Assembly (NCBI GenBank): GCA_004000515.1
Contig: CP034537.1
Coordinates: 6,903,501 to 6,967,500 of the forward strand
Direction: 5' to 3'
Source of the DNA: Pseudomonas poae
GTDB taxonomy: Bacteria; Pseudomonadota; Gammaproteobacteria; Pseudomonadales; Pseudomonadaceae
Length of the DNA: 64,000 bases
Part shown: piece after piece, positions 18,170-27,267 of the stretch
Numbering within the stretch: position 1 is the stretch's first letter
How the letters are laid out: each line of letters opens with the position of its first letter
Notes under the pieces: generated by a model
The model's database searches: none
Told to the model about the DNA's origin: nothing
The model's input: only the letters and a program-made list of their open reading frames with translations
Position numbers and translations under genes: made by a program

Positions 18170-18905
18170 GCGGGCTTCAACGCCTCGCGAATACGCTGCA
18201 CGGCGGCGATCGAACTGGCGTTGTCGCCGTGCACGCACAAGGTGTTGGCTTGAAGGACCAGCGGGGTGCCGTCACTGGCAATCAGCGGTTCGCCGCGGAA
18301 ATGGTCAGGGCTTGCTGCACGATGGTGTCGGAATCATGGTGCACGGCGCCGGGCAACTGCCGCGAAACCAAGTGGCCTTTGTTGTCGTAGGCACGGTCAG
18401 CGAAGGCCTCGAACCACAGGACCACGCCGAATTCATCGCCCAACGCCTGGGCTGCGCTGTTGTCGCGGGTGGCCAGCAGCATCAGCGGCAGGTCGCCGTA
18501 CGCCGCCACGGCCTGGATCACCGCACGCAATTGCGCCGGGTTGGCCATCATGTCGTTGTACATCGCGCCGTGGGGTTTGACGTAGCTGACGCGGCCGCCT
18601 TGCGCGCGGCAAATACCGTCGAGGGCGCCAATCTGGTAGTGCAACAGGTCCTGGATTTCCTGGGAGGTATAGGCCATGGAGCGGCGACCGAAGCCTTGCA
18701 GGTCCTGGTACGCCGGGTGCGCGCCCACTTGCACGCCGTGCTTGAGCGCCAGGCTGACGGTCTTGCGCATGATACTCGGGTCGCCGGCATGGAAGCCGCA
18801 GGCCACGTTGGCGCAATCAATGAACGGCATGACCTCGGCGTCCAGGCCCATGGTCCAGTTGCCAAAGCTTTCGCCGATGTCACAGTTCAGTAGAAGGCGG
18901 CTCAC
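18166..18905 (-). CDS. pxpA: 5-oxoprolinase subunit A, LamB/YcsF family (one frame break)
   Basis: PxpA is the catalytic-barrel subunit. It starts [12 protein letters not shown] and has [12 protein letters not shown] (about 35-46) and KPHGAMYND (about 109-117), all family signatures. GTG start at 18905 with CAGGAG upstream. The frame breaks near 18292, where CC should be CCC (…TISRGEPL). After repair the protein continues to LCVHGDNAS and ends at 18166, 246 residues, overlapping pxpB as ATGA. First gene of the operon, divergent from a LysR gene 176 bp away that is the likely regulator. Confidence 0.92.
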
Positions 18906-19081
18906 GGTAGGGTGCTCCTGTAGGCTTTATTTTTTTTGTAGTGTGGGATTTTTCACGCAGAACTCGCAACTTGTCCTGAGCCCCCAACGACGCTTATCGT
19001 GGAATAACTCGATTTTTGGCGCCGACACCGTGCGGCGTCCAACTAATAAAACCGATCCATGCATAAGAAAAAGTTGATCCC

Positions 19082-20002
19082 ATGAATTTGAAGTTCCTCG
19101 AAACCTTCGTCTGGGTGGCCAAGCTCAAGAGCTTTCGCCTGACCGCCGACAAGTTGTTCACCACCCAGGCGTCGATCTCCAGCCGCATTGCCGTGCTGGA
19201 AAGCGAGCTGGGGGTGAAGTTGTTTCTACGCGATTCACGCGGCGTAAGCCTCACCCCGGAAGGTTTGAAGGTGCTCGATTACGCCGAGCAGATGATGGTG
19301 ACCATGCAGGGGTTGAAGCAGTCCCTGGAAACCACCAGCAGCAAGGTCGGGCGCATTCGCATCGGTGCGATGGACACGGTGATTCACACCTGGCTCAGCC
19401 CGTTGGTGGCCGAATTGATGGACCATTTCCCGTTGGTTGAAATTGAATTGGTCGCCGATACTGCACTCAACCTCAGCGATCAGCTGCAAAAAGGCTTTCT
19501 CGACCTGATCCTGCAAACCGACCTGCTGCGCCTCGAAACCGTACGCAGCCTGGAGCTGGCCAGCCACCCCATGGCGTGGATCGTCGCCAGCCAATCGATC
19601 TACCACCGCGACTACGCCTCCCTCGCCGAATTGGCTCAGGAGCGCATCATTACCTACTCGAAAAACTCCCATCCGCATCAGGACGTGCTTAGCCTGATGC
19701 AGGCCAACGGCGTGGCGGCACCGCGCATGAACTGCGTGAATTCGGTGTCGGCGATCACCCGGTTGTTGCGCGATGGCTTCGGCATTGGCGCGTTGCCGCC
19801 GGTGCTGGTGATGGAGGAATTGGCGCGGGGGGAATTGGTGATGTTGCCGATGACGCAGAAACTGCCGAATTTGCAGGTGGTGGTGTCGTGGCGGGTGGGG
19901 GTGGAGTTGGTGGAGGAGATTGTGGGGTTGTGTCAAAAAGTGGTGGCACGGTATGCCGAAGAAGTCGGTGAAGAGCGGATGCTACTGACGAAATCAGATT
20001 AA
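19082..20002 (+). CDS. LysR-type transcriptional regulator next to pxpABC
   Basis: 306 residues. N-terminal winged helix-turn-helix (about 3-60: FLETFVWVAKLKSFRLTADK, TQASISSRI) followed by a LysR substrate-binding domain. Divergent from pxpA with a 176-bp shared promoter region, so it most likely controls the 5-oxoprolinase operon; this is inferred from position. Intact frame. A REPIN follows within 5 bp of the stop. Confidence 0.88.
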   Translation: MNLKFLETFVWVAKLKSFRLTADKLFTTQASISSRIAVLESELGVKLFLRDSRGVSLTPEGLKVLDYAEQMMVTMQGLKQSLETTSSKVGRIRIGAMDTVIHTWLSPLVAELMDHFPLVEIELVADTALNLSDQLQKGFLDLILQTDLLRLETVRSLELASHPMAWIVASQSIYHRDYASLAELAQERIITYSKNSHPHQDVLSLMQANGVAAPRMNCVNSVSAITRLLRDGFGIGALPPVLVMEELARGELVMLPMTQKLPNLQVVVSWRVGVELVEEIVGLCQKVVARYAEEVGEERMLLTKSD

Positions 20003-20006
20003 AAAC

Positions 20007-20095
20007 TGTGGGAGCTGGCTTGCCTGCGATAGCGGTGAACCAGCCACAGTTGTGTCATCTGGCAGACCGCTATCGCAGGCAAGCCAGCTCCCACA
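20007..20095. repeat. REP doublet (REPIN), 'GCTGGCTTGCCTGC' class
   Basis: Inverted TGTGGGAGCTGGCTTGCCTG units with the spacer GATAGCGGTGAACC…ACCGCTATC. It lies between convergent genes. Confidence 0.92.
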
Positions 20096-20112
20096 TTTGA
20101 CCGCGTTGGGCT

Positions 20113-20654
20113 TTAGAGACCTTTCAGGTCACGCTCTTCGATGGTCGGCTCTGGCGCAAGCGCTTACCGCCCAACACCACCCAGTCGATCAGCCGGAACA
20201 GGCATTCGATGCCGAACGACAGCAACATCGCCCCGCCCAAGCCCCAGCCCATGGCCTCGGGCGTGAGCAGGATCTGGTAGCTGTAGCCATTCCAGGTCTC
20301 CTGGCGAATGTCCGGGTCGGCCGCCACCGCCACTTGTAGCGCGCGGATGTACCACGGGCCTTGCATCGCCTGGAACTGCTTGTCCAACGCCACCTGGCGG
20401 TCAAGCATGGCGCCCAGGCTGCTGGCGTCGCTCTGGAACACCGGGTCATCGCTGGCACGGTAATGCGCAACCAATGCCTTCAAGTCTCCGTTGAAGAACT
20501 GCTGGGCGGTGGAGTCAAACCCGCGCAACCCGGTCTGAGCCTCGATCAGGTGGGCTTCGACACGCTTGGCGTAGTCGTTGATAAACCCCGGCACTTGCAC
20601 GCCAACCAACAAACCAATGGCAAACAACACCAACCGCAGATAGCTGAGCAACAT
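20113..20654 (-). CDS. DUF2937-family membrane protein (one frame break near the 3' end)
   Basis: About 180 residues: an N-terminal membrane segment (about 5-22), a periplasmic or cytosolic helical middle (GLRGFDSTAQQF…), and a second hydrophobic stretch near 142-165. Fits the DUF2937 family, whose role is unknown. As sequenced the end reads out of frame to a stop at 20124. Adding one base near 20160 gives the more natural ending PTIEERDLKGL with stop at 20113-20115. It lies 11 bp after the glutamine amidotransferase gene, so probably one operon. Confidence 0.7.
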
Positions 20655-20665
20655 GGTCGATATCC

Positions 20666-21442
20666 TTACTCGGTAATGCCCTGGCTGACGCATTCACCGC
20701 GCCGCCACAGGCTCCATTGGCCCGGTTCGTAGCGGGTCCAGTTTTCGTTGTCGGTCAAAGGTTCGGTGGCGATCACCGTCACCACATCATTTGGCGTGGT
20801 TTCGGCCTGAAAATCGACGATTACGTCGACATCTTTCAAGCGCGCCGGGCCAAATGGGGCACGCCGGGTAATCTGCGCCAATTTGGTCGAGCAGTAGCAA
20901 AACAGCCAATCGCCATCGCTCAGCAGGCAGTTGAACACGCCTTTGCTGCGGTATTCGGAACAGGCCGCGATCAGGTCCGGCAGCACGTTTTCAATGTCGA
21001 CCGGCTCCGGGAAGGCTTCGCGTACACGGTTGAGCAAATCGCAAAAGGCCGCTTCGCTGTCGGTATCACCCACCGGGCGGTAGAAGGTGGCGCGGGGATT
21101 GAAGTCTGCCAACTGGCCATTGTGCGCGAAACACCAGTTGCGCCCCCACAGTTCGCGCACGAACGGGTGGGTGTTGGACAGGCACACCTTGCCCACGTTG
21201 GCCTGGCGGATATGGCCGATCACCACTTCGCTTTTGATGGGATAGCGTTGCACCAGCAGCGCGACTTCCGACTCGCTGCTGGCGGCCGGGTCCTGGAACA
21301 GGCGCAGGCCGCGGCCTTCGTAGAAGGCGATGCCCCAACCGTCACGGTGGGGGCCGGTGCGCCCACCGCGCTGCATCAGCCCGGTAAAGCTGAACACGAT
21401 ATCGGTGGGGACGTTGGCACTCATGCCCAATAATTCACACAT
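20666..21442 (-). CDS. Class II glutamine amidotransferase (YafJ-like)
   Basis: 258 residues starting MCELLGMS, with the catalytic N-terminal cysteine at residue 2 once methionine is removed. Conserved glutaminase signatures: [12 protein letters not shown] (about 30-41), GHIRQANVG (about 75-83), THPF and FAHNGQL (about 109-115). No partner synthase domain, as in YafJ-type stand-alone proteins; substrate unknown. Middle gene of a three-gene minus-strand group with two small membrane proteins. Confidence 0.88.
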   Translation of the reverse strand: MCELLGMSANVPTDIVFSFTGLMQRGGRTGPHRDGWGIAFYEGRGLRLFQDPAASSESEVALLVQRYPIKSEVVIGHIRQANVGKVCLSNTHPFVRELWGRNWCFAHNGQLADFNPRATFYRPVGDTDSEAAFCDLLNRVREAFPEPVDIENVLPDLIAACSEYRSKGVFNCLLSDGDWLFCYCSTKLAQITRRAPFGPARLKDVDVIVDFQAETTPNDVVTVIATEPLTDNENWTRYEPGQWSLWRRGECVSQGITE

Positions 21443-21463
21443 GCCAGGGCTCTCGCTACAACG

Positions 21464-21928
21464 TTAAAGGCGCGGTTCGACGCGCATGCCACTCACAGGC
21501 GCCGGACGGCGGAAAGGCTCGTCATCATCGTCAGGCTCAGCGGCCAACGCGGCGTCGGCGGCGGCCTTGCGCTCACGACGCGCCTTGGCGGCGCGCTCGA
21601 TGGGCCAACGGATCAACACGATCACGATGTACACGGCAAACGCGATCATCGTGTACATGAACAAATCGGAAATGGCCCGCCAGGCGTTGTTGCCAACCTT
21701 GAGCACCAGGTCCAGCGCGGTGATGGCCACGGCCGGCGCGAACTGGGTCTTGACCGGGTCGACGATGGTCGGGCTGAACAGCAACACCGCCATCAGCAGT
21801 TGCAGCGGCTCGCGCAACCAACGCCAGATCCAGCGGGTCATGCGCCACCACACCAACAGGCAGCCCAAAGCGGCGAAGGCGTAAAGGCCCCAAGCGGTCA
21901 GATAGTCGTTCTCGGTCATGGTGTCCAT
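21464..21928 (-). CDS. Small membrane protein of unknown function
   Basis: 154 residues with about three hydrophobic segments (about 11-27, 43-60, 86-108) and a charged C-terminal tail (ERAAKARRERKAAA, then DDDDEP). No recognised domain. Start ATG 21928 or the in-frame ATG 21919; neither has a strong ribosome-binding site. The much longer frame upstream is antisense to the oligopeptidase gene and was rejected. 21 bp before the glutamine amidotransferase gene, probably cotranscribed. Confidence 0.7.
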   Translation of the reverse strand: MDTMTENDYLTAWGLYAFAALGCLLVWWRMTRWIWRWLREPLQLLMAVLLFSPTIVDPVKTQFAPAVAITALDLVLKVGNNAWRAISDLFMYTMIAFAVYIVIVLIRWPIERAAKARRERKAAADAALAAEPDDDDEPFRRPAPVSGMRVEPRL

Positions 21929-22018
21929 GGCAAGGCTGGCAAAGAGGCGGCTATGATAACGGCTTTTGCGTGTCGCGGCTGCAATGCCTGCCACCGTCCG
22001 CCAGACAGAGAGTGATCC

Positions 22019-24061
22019 ATGCCTATATCGACCGCCCCGATTGCCCGCAAGGCCACTGGCCCAGACCCTTACGCCTGGCTGCAAGAGCGTGACAGCGCCG
22101 AGGTGCTCGATTACCTCAAGGCCGAAAACGCCTGGCAGGAAGCCCAACTCGCCGACCAGAAGGCCCTGCGCGAAACCCTGTTCGAAGAGATCAAGGGCCG
22201 CATCCTCGAAACCGACCTGTCCCTGCCCTCCCCGTGGGGCCCGTACCTGTATTACACGCGCACCACCGCCGGCGACGAATACGCCCGCCACTACCGCTGC
22301 CGTCGCCCCGCCGATGACAGCAACCAGGTGGACGACAGCAGTGAAGAGCTGCTGTTGGACCCGAATGTGCTGGCCAACGGCGGTTTCTTCTCGCTCGGCG
22401 CATTCAGCATCAGCCCCGACCACCAGCGCCTGGCCTACAGCCTGGATACCAGCGGTGAAGAGATCTACACCCTGTACGTGAAGGAATTGGCCAACGGCAA
22501 GGTCAGTGAACTGGAATTCCAGGACTGCGACGGCAGCATGACGTGGGCCAATGACAGCCTGACCCTGTTTTTTGGTGAACTGGACGACACCCACCGTCCG
22601 CACAAGCTGTATCGCTACCGTCTGGATGGCACGGCGGCGCAGGAAGTGTTCCATGAACCGGACGGGCGTTTCTTCCTGCACTGCTACCGCTCCAGCTCCG
22701 AGCGCCAACTGCTGCTGGCCCTGGGCAGCAAGACCACCAGTGAGATCTGGGCGCTGGACGCCGAGCAGCCACACCTGGACTTCACCTGCCTGGCACCACG
22801 GGTCGAAGACCATGAATACGATGTTGACCACGGCCAGCTGAATGGCGCGTGGACCTGGTTTATCCGCAGCAACCGCGACGGCATCAACTATGCGTTGTTC
22901 GTGGCGACCGACATTGGCGACGTGCCGACCGAGACCGAGTGGCAGAACCTGATCCCCCACAGCGACGACGTGATGCTCGACGGCGTGAGCCTGAACGCCA
23001 GCGCCATGACCCTGAGCCTGCGCATCGGCGGCCTGCCGGTGATAGAAGTACACCCAGAGGGTCTACCGGCCTACCGCGTGGAATTGCCCGACGCCGCCTA
23101 CAGCCTCTACGTACAGAACAGCCTGGAATTTGTCAGCGACAAGATTCGCCTGCGCTACGAAGCGTTGAACCGTCCGGCGCAGGTACGCCAGCTGGAACTG
23201 GCCAGTGGCACGCAGCACGTGCTCAAGGAAACCCCGGTACTGGGTGTGTTCAATGCCGACGATTACGTGAGCCAGCGCCTGTGGGCCACTTCTGCCGATG
23301 GCACCCAGGTGCCCATCAGCCTGGTGGTCAAGCGCGACCAACTCGGCAAAGCCACACCGCTGTACCTGTACGGCTACGGCGCCTATGGTTCGAGCCTCGA
23401 CCCGTGGTTCTCCCATGCGCGCCTGAGCCTGCTGGACCGGGGCGTGGCGTTTGCCATTGCGCACGTGCGCGGCGGTGGCGAGCTGGGCGAAGCCTGGTAC
23501 CGCAACGGCAAGCAGGAGCACAAGCAAAACACCTTCAGCGACTTTATCGCCTGCGCCGAACACTTGATCACCGAGGGCCTGACTACCGCCAATCAACTGG
23601 CTATCAGCGGCGGCAGCGCGGGCGGCCTGCTGATCGGTGCGGTGCTTAACCAGCGTCCGGAGCTGTTCCAGGCAGCGATTGCAGAAGTGCCGTTCGTCGA
23701 CGTACTCAACACCATGCTCGACCCGGACCTGCCGCTGACCATCACCGAGTACGACGAGTGGGGCAACCCTGAAGAACCTGACGTGTATGAGCGGATAAAG
23801 GCCTATGCGCCGTACGAAAACGTCCGCGCCCAGGCCTATCCGCACCTGCTGGTGATCGCCGGCTACAACGACAGCCGCGTGCAGTATTGGGAAGCAGCCA
23901 AGTGGGTGGCCAAATTGCGCGATACCAAGACCGACGACAACCTGCTGTTGCTCAAGACCGAACTGGGCGCCGGCCACGGTGGGATGAGCGGGCGTTACCA
24001 GGGATTACGTGACGTAGCACTCGAATACGGATTTGTGTTCAAGGCGCTGGGGTTGATTTAG
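22019..24061 (+). CDS. ptrB: Oligopeptidase B (S9A prolyl oligopeptidase family)
   Basis: 680 residues. An N-terminal seven-bladed propeller (about 70-400) and a C-terminal alpha/beta-hydrolase with catalytic serine in GGSAGG (about 531), the aspartate in AGYNDSRV, and the histidine in GAGHGG. It cleaves short peptides after Arg or Lys in the cytosol. No signal peptide. Start ATG 22019. Intact, with a hairpin terminator after the stop. Divergent from the small membrane protein gene. Confidence 0.92.
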   Translation: MPISTAPIARKATGPDPYAWLQERDSAEVLDYLKAENAWQEAQLADQKALRETLFEEIKGRILETDLSLPSPWGPYLYYTRTTAGDEYARHYRCRRPADDSNQVDDSSEELLLDPNVLANGGFFSLGAFSISPDHQRLAYSLDTSGEEIYTLYVKELANGKVSELEFQDCDGSMTWANDSLTLFFGELDDTHRPHKLYRYRLDGTAAQEVFHEPDGRFFLHCYRSSSERQLLLALGSKTTSEIWALDAEQPHLDFTCLAPRVEDHEYDVDHGQLNGAWTWFIRSNRDGINYALFVATDIGDVPTETEWQNLIPHSDDVMLDGVSLNASAMTLSLRIGGLPVIEVHPEGLPAYRVELPDAAYSLYVQNSLEFVSDKIRLRYEALNRPAQVRQLELASGTQHVLKETPVLGVFNADDYVSQRLWATSADGTQVPISLVVKRDQLGKATPLYLYGYGAYGSSLDPWFSHARLSLLDRGVAFAIAHVRGGGELGEAWYRNGKQEHKQNTFSDFIACAEHLITEGLTTANQLAISGGSAGGLLIGAVLNQRPELFQAAIAEVPFVDVLNTMLDPDLPLTITEYDEWGNPEEPDVYERIKAYAPYENVRAQAYPHLLVIAGYNDSRVQYWEAAKWVAKLRDTKTDDNLLLLKTELGAGHGGMSGRYQGLRDVALEYGFVFKALGLI

Positions 24062-24073
24062 GAACTTAGCGCA

Positions 24074-24099
24074 GCGGTTCTGTCTGAACACAGGACCGC
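24074..24099 (+). terminator. Rho-independent terminator after ptrB
   Basis: GCGGTTCTGT (24074-24083) pairs with ACAGGACCGC (24090-24099), with one G-T wobble and a six-base loop, then CCTTGTTT. It starts 13 bp after the ptrB stop. Confidence 0.6.
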
Positions 24100-24127
24100 C
24101 CTTGTTTGATGGACCCAGATTGCAGCC

Positions 24128-24600
24128 ATGCCACAACCGACCTTATTGAATAACGAAATTCGCGACATGCTGATGGACTGCGGCCTGTTCGATCCGCTGT
24201 TGCCGGAAGATTTCCACGTGGCTGCTGGCTACTTCAACATCAGCAGCATTGCCCGCGACGAGGTGATCTTTGTCGAAGGCGATGCCGGCACCTTCATGTG
24301 CATCATCCACAACGGCCAGGTGGCGGTGCAAAAAACCAACAGCGATGGCCAACGCCTGACCATCGCCACCCTGCGCAGTGGCCGGGCCTTCGGCGAAATG
24401 GCGGTGCTCGATGGCGAGCGCCGTTCCGCCAGTTGCGTGGCGGCCAGTGACTGCGTGCTGCTGAACCTGGGCAAGGACTCCCTGGAAAAATGCTCAACGA
24501 AGCACCCAGGGTCGCCGCCAAGATCATCCGCGCCATTGCCATCGCCCTGTCCAAGCGCTTGCGCATGGTCGATGGGCAACTGCTGTCCCAACAGATTTAA
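24128..24600 (+). CDS. Cyclic nucleotide-binding domain protein (one frame break)
   Basis: 157 residues after repair: a single cNMP-binding (CRP-type) beta-roll with the phosphate-binding cassette GRAFGEMAVLDGERRSAS (about 83-100) and no DNA-binding domain. It may sense cAMP or c-di-GMP-like ligands; target unknown. The frame breaks at the A-run 24485-24489 (five A, should be six; LEKMLNEAP). The repaired end LLSQQI has its stop at 24598-24600, which overlaps the stop of the convergent secreted-protein gene. Confidence 0.83.
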
Positions 24601-24875
24601 CCGCCGGGCGTTTTCGGCTTGCTGTCGTTTTGCAGCAGGCCGGGCACCGTCTGGTCCTTCGGCGGCGTCGGCAGCACGATAGGTACCAAGGCTGGCGAGC
24701 CGTTCGTCTTGGGCACGGCTGGCGGGGTGACTTGCGGGTACAACGTCGGCGTCGGGGTGCCCGGCGCGCCGGGTGTCGGGGCTGGCGCGACCGGTACGGT
24801 TTGCAACTCCTGAGCCTGCGCCGCACCCAATGCGAGCGCGCTCAACACAATGACCGTTAGAATGCTGCACTTCAT
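24597..24875 (-). CDS. Small secreted proline-rich protein
   Basis: 92 residues. Signal peptide (about 1-22, cleavage after AAQAQ), then a low-complexity Pro/Thr/Val region (PVAPAPTPGAPGTPTPT). Start ATG 24875 has GGAG seven bases upstream; the ATG at 24887 has none. No function recognised. Periplasmic or secreted location is inferred from the signal peptide. Confidence 0.7.
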   Translation of the reverse strand: MKCSILTVIVLSALALGAAQAQELQTVPVAPAPTPGAPGTPTPTLYPQVTPPAVPKTNGSPALVPIVLPTPPKDQTVPGLLQNDSKPKTPGG

Positions 24876-24953
24876 CGATGGCTCCATGGCCTGACCGGAA
24901 AGTCACAAGGCTACTCCCAACCGCGCAAGAATGCCCTTCCCAATGAGATTCCC

Positions 24954-25640
24954 ATGAAACGTTTCGTTCTGCTGGACACCACCCCGATCCCCGACAACGG
25001 CGGTGCCTTGTGCCTGTTCGAATACGGTGAAGACTTTGTCATCAAGATCCAGGGCGGTGACGGCGGCCAATTGATGAACACGCGTATGCACGGCTCTGAA
25101 GATGCGTTGGCAGAAATTCCCTGCCGCAAGGTGGCCGGCCGTGCAGATTCGCGGGTATTGATCGGCGGCTTGGGCATGGGCTTCACCCTGGCCTCGGCCC
25201 TCAAGCATCTGGGCAAGACGGCCGAAGTCGTCGTCGCAGAGTTGGTACCTGGTGTCGTGGAGTGGAACCGGGGTCCACTGGGAGAAAAATCCGGCCGTCC
25301 GCTGCTGGACCCGCGCACGGTGATCCGTATGGAGGACGTGGCCAAGGTGCTGCAGGCCGAGCCCCAGGGGTTTGACGCAATCATGCTCGACGTCGACAAC
25401 GGCCCTGAAGGCCTCACGCAAAAAGCCAATAGCTGGCTGTACTCTGCCGGTGGCCTCGCCGCCTGTGCCAAGGCCCTGCGCCCCAAGGGTGTGCTGGCGG
25501 TGTGGTCGGCCAGTGCCGACAAGCTGTTCAGCGACAAACTGCGCAAGGCCGGCTTCAAGGCCGAGGAAGTGCAGGTGTTCGCCCATGGCAACAAGGGCAC
25601 GCGGCATACCATCTGGATTGCCGAAAAGCTCAAGGGCTAA
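24954..25640 (+). CDS. Spermidine synthase-like methyltransferase-fold protein
   Basis: 228 residues of the polyamine-synthase fold: IGGLGMGFTLASAL (about 69-82) as nucleotide-binding loop, VAELVPGVVEWNRG (about 93-106), and DAIMLDVDNGPEGL (about 141-154). These small proteins lack a clear polyamine specificity loop, so substrate and activity are unknown. Start ATG 24954. Intact and apparently monocistronic. Confidence 0.75.
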   Translation: MKRFVLLDTTPIPDNGGALCLFEYGEDFVIKIQGGDGGQLMNTRMHGSEDALAEIPCRKVAGRADSRVLIGGLGMGFTLASALKHLGKTAEVVVAELVPGVVEWNRGPLGEKSGRPLLDPRTVIRMEDVAKVLQAEPQGFDAIMLDVDNGPEGLTQKANSWLYSAGGLAACAKALRPKGVLAVWSASADKLFSDKLRKAGFKAEEVQVFAHGNKGTRHTIWIAEKLKG

Positions 25641-25698
25641 TTACGCCGTGAACGGCTAGAATCAACCCTATCCGTGACCCACCCAAAAGACAGGAGCC

Positions 25699-26076
25699 AT
25701 GATGAGCTCGACCAACCCGCCCTCCCACACCGCCAAGCTGGATCGCATCCTTGCCGATGCCCAGCGCGACCGCGAAATGGGCTACCGCGACAAAGCGTTG
25801 AAGATGTACCCCCACGTGTGTGGCCGCTGCACCCGTGAGTTTTCCGGCAAGCGCTTGAGCGAACTGACCGTGCACCACCGCAACCACAACCATGATGACA
25901 ACCCCCAGGATGGCTCCAACTGGGAGTTGCTGTGCCTGTACTGCCACGACAACGAACACTCGCGCTACACCGACCAGCAGTACTTCAGCGAAGGCTCCAC
26001 CAGCAGCCCGACGATTGCCAAGGCCACGCATAACCCGTTTGCGGCGTTGGCGGGGTTGATGAAGAAGGACGACTGA
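25699..26076 (+). CDS. yajD: YajD-family HNH nuclease
   Basis: 125 residues. HNH core with zinc-like knuckles: CGRC (about 41-44), then LTVHHRNHNHDDN (about 56-68), NWELLCLYCHDNEH (about 74-87). YajD proteins are widespread in gammaproteobacteria with an uncertain biological role. Start ATG 25699 (or 25702) preceded by AGGAG. Intact; followed by an unusual REP palindrome. Confidence 0.88.
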   Translation: MMSSTNPPSHTAKLDRILADAQRDREMGYRDKALKMYPHVCGRCTREFSGKRLSELTVHHRNHNHDDNPQDGSNWELLCLYCHDNEHSRYTDQQYFSEGSTSSPTIAKATHNPFAALAGLMKKDD

Positions 26077-26104
26077 TAGTTCGTCGCTGCCTGATCGGGC
26101 CTCA

Positions 26105-26182
26105 TCGCAGGCAAGCCAGCTCCACACTCGACTGCATTCCAACTTTGAAATGCAGTCGAGTGTGGAGCTGGCTTGCCTGCGA
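26105..26182. repeat. Inside-out REP palindrome with 34-bp perfect arms
   Basis: Two REP-class arms (TCGCAGGCAAGCCAGCTCCA and its reverse complement) face each other with the usual outer ends turned inward. The perfect pairing extends to 34 bp (26105-26138 with 26149-26182) across ten loop bases. The arms lack one G of the normal GTGGGAG head. It may act as a terminator for yajD. Confidence 0.85.
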
Positions 26183-26251
26183 TAGCGATCCCCAAGCACC
26201 ACACTCCCCAAGGCCGTATAATCGCCGTTTTCCTCCAAGGCACCCTTCCCC

Positions 26252-26717
26252 GTGGGCAATAAACGCTACAGCTGCATCGGTCTGTACAACCCCAAATCCC
26301 CCGAAAACGTCGGCTCAGTGATGCGCGCCGCCGGCTGCTACGGCGTGGCCTCGGTGTTCTACACCGGCGTACGCTACGAGCGCGCGCGGGATTTCATCAC
26401 CGACACCAAGAAGGTCCACCACGACATTCCGCTGATCGGCATCGATGACCTGAAAAAATCCTGCCCCTGGGCTGCATCCCCGTCGCCGTGGAACTGGTGG
26501 AAGGCGCACGCCCCTGCCCGAATACACCCACCCCGACCGTGCGCTGTACATTTTTGGCCCTGAAGACGGCTCCCTCGACAAAGAGATCCGCGACTGGTGC
26601 GAAGACGTGGTGTACATCCCGACCACCGGTTGCATGAACCTCGCCGCCACCGTCAACGTAGTGCTCTACGACCGACTGGCCAAGGGCAACAACACCCGTT
26701 CGGGCCCCAAGTACTGA
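26252..26717 (+). CDS. SPOUT-class (TrmH-type) RNA methyltransferase (two frame breaks)
   Basis: 155 residues after repair. Knotted SPOUT signatures in order: NPKSPENVGSVMRAA (about 13-27), YIFGPEDGSL (about 103-112), and MNLAATVNVVLYD (about 128-140). It methylates tRNA or rRNA with SAM; the exact target cannot be read from sequence. GTG start at 26252. Breaks: A-run near 26453-26458 (six, should be seven; DLKKILPLG) and C-run near 26511-26513 (ARPLPEY). The repaired end is NTRSGPKY, stop 26715-26717. Confidence 0.85.
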
Positions 26718-26785
26718 TTTTTTCGGAACATCCGGCACCTGTGCGCAGTCAGCTACTTATCACTTGCCCTTGTTGGAGACAGATC

Positions 26786-27127
26786 ATGAGCGACAGCAAA
26801 ACCTTGCGACCTATCATCGAACACACCCCGTTTGAAACCCAACCCACGCAAAACGTGCACGGCTGGGAGCGCATTGGCTCGGTGGCCGGTGGCGTGATGA
26901 TGGTGGGCAAAGGCCTGCGCCGTGGTGGGCTTTTCGGCTTGATCCAAGTAGCGATTGGCGGCGTAGCGCTGGCCCGTGGCTTTACCGGGCACAGTTCGCT
27001 CAAAGACAAGCTGGAACAGGGTCGTCAGGAGATGAACAGCGTGCGTACCAAGATCGAGCGCGCCGGGGCAGAGTTGAGAAACTTGAAAACCAAGGCTGAA
27101 GTGGCGGCTGAGAAAACCACTGGTTAA
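26786..27127 (+). CDS. DUF2892-type small membrane protein
   Basis: 113 residues, ATG 26786 with GGAG upstream. A short N-terminal region, then a glycine-rich hydrophobic part (about 26-60: GSVAGGVMMVGKGL, GGLFGLIQVAIGGVALARG) resembling DUF2892 inner-membrane proteins. A C-terminal coiled coil follows (about 69-108, charged heptads). Function unknown. Intact. Confidence 0.7.
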   Translation: MSDSKTLRPIIEHTPFETQPTQNVHGWERIGSVAGGVMMVGKGLRRGGLFGLIQVAIGGVALARGFTGHSSLKDKLEQGRQEMNSVRTKIERAGAELRNLKTKAEVAAEKTTG

Positions 27128-27157
27128 CAGAGATCTTCCAAACAACGCAGATCTAAA

Positions 27158-27243
27158 TGTGGGGCGGGCTCTCTCGCGAAAGCGGTCTATCAGTTAAAGA
27201 TGAGTTAACTGACACGCCGCCTTCGCGAGAGCCCGCTCCCACA
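27158..27243. repeat. REP doublet (REPIN), diverged 'GCGGGCTCTCTCGC' variant
   Basis: Left arm TGTGGGGCGGGCTCTCTCGC and right arm GCGAGAGCCCGCTCCCACA around a spacer. Both arms carry the matching CTCTC/GAGAG change relative to the common class, and the left arm lacks the A of GGGAG. Confidence 0.88.
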
Positions 27244-27267
27244 TTTTGTTTTGTGCAAGACTTGGGA

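Noticed and set aside
21464..23053. Long minus-strand open frame antisense to oligopeptidase B
   Set aside because: It is the GC-driven shadow of ptrB; only the 154-residue 3' part beyond ptrB (21464-21928) looks like protein.
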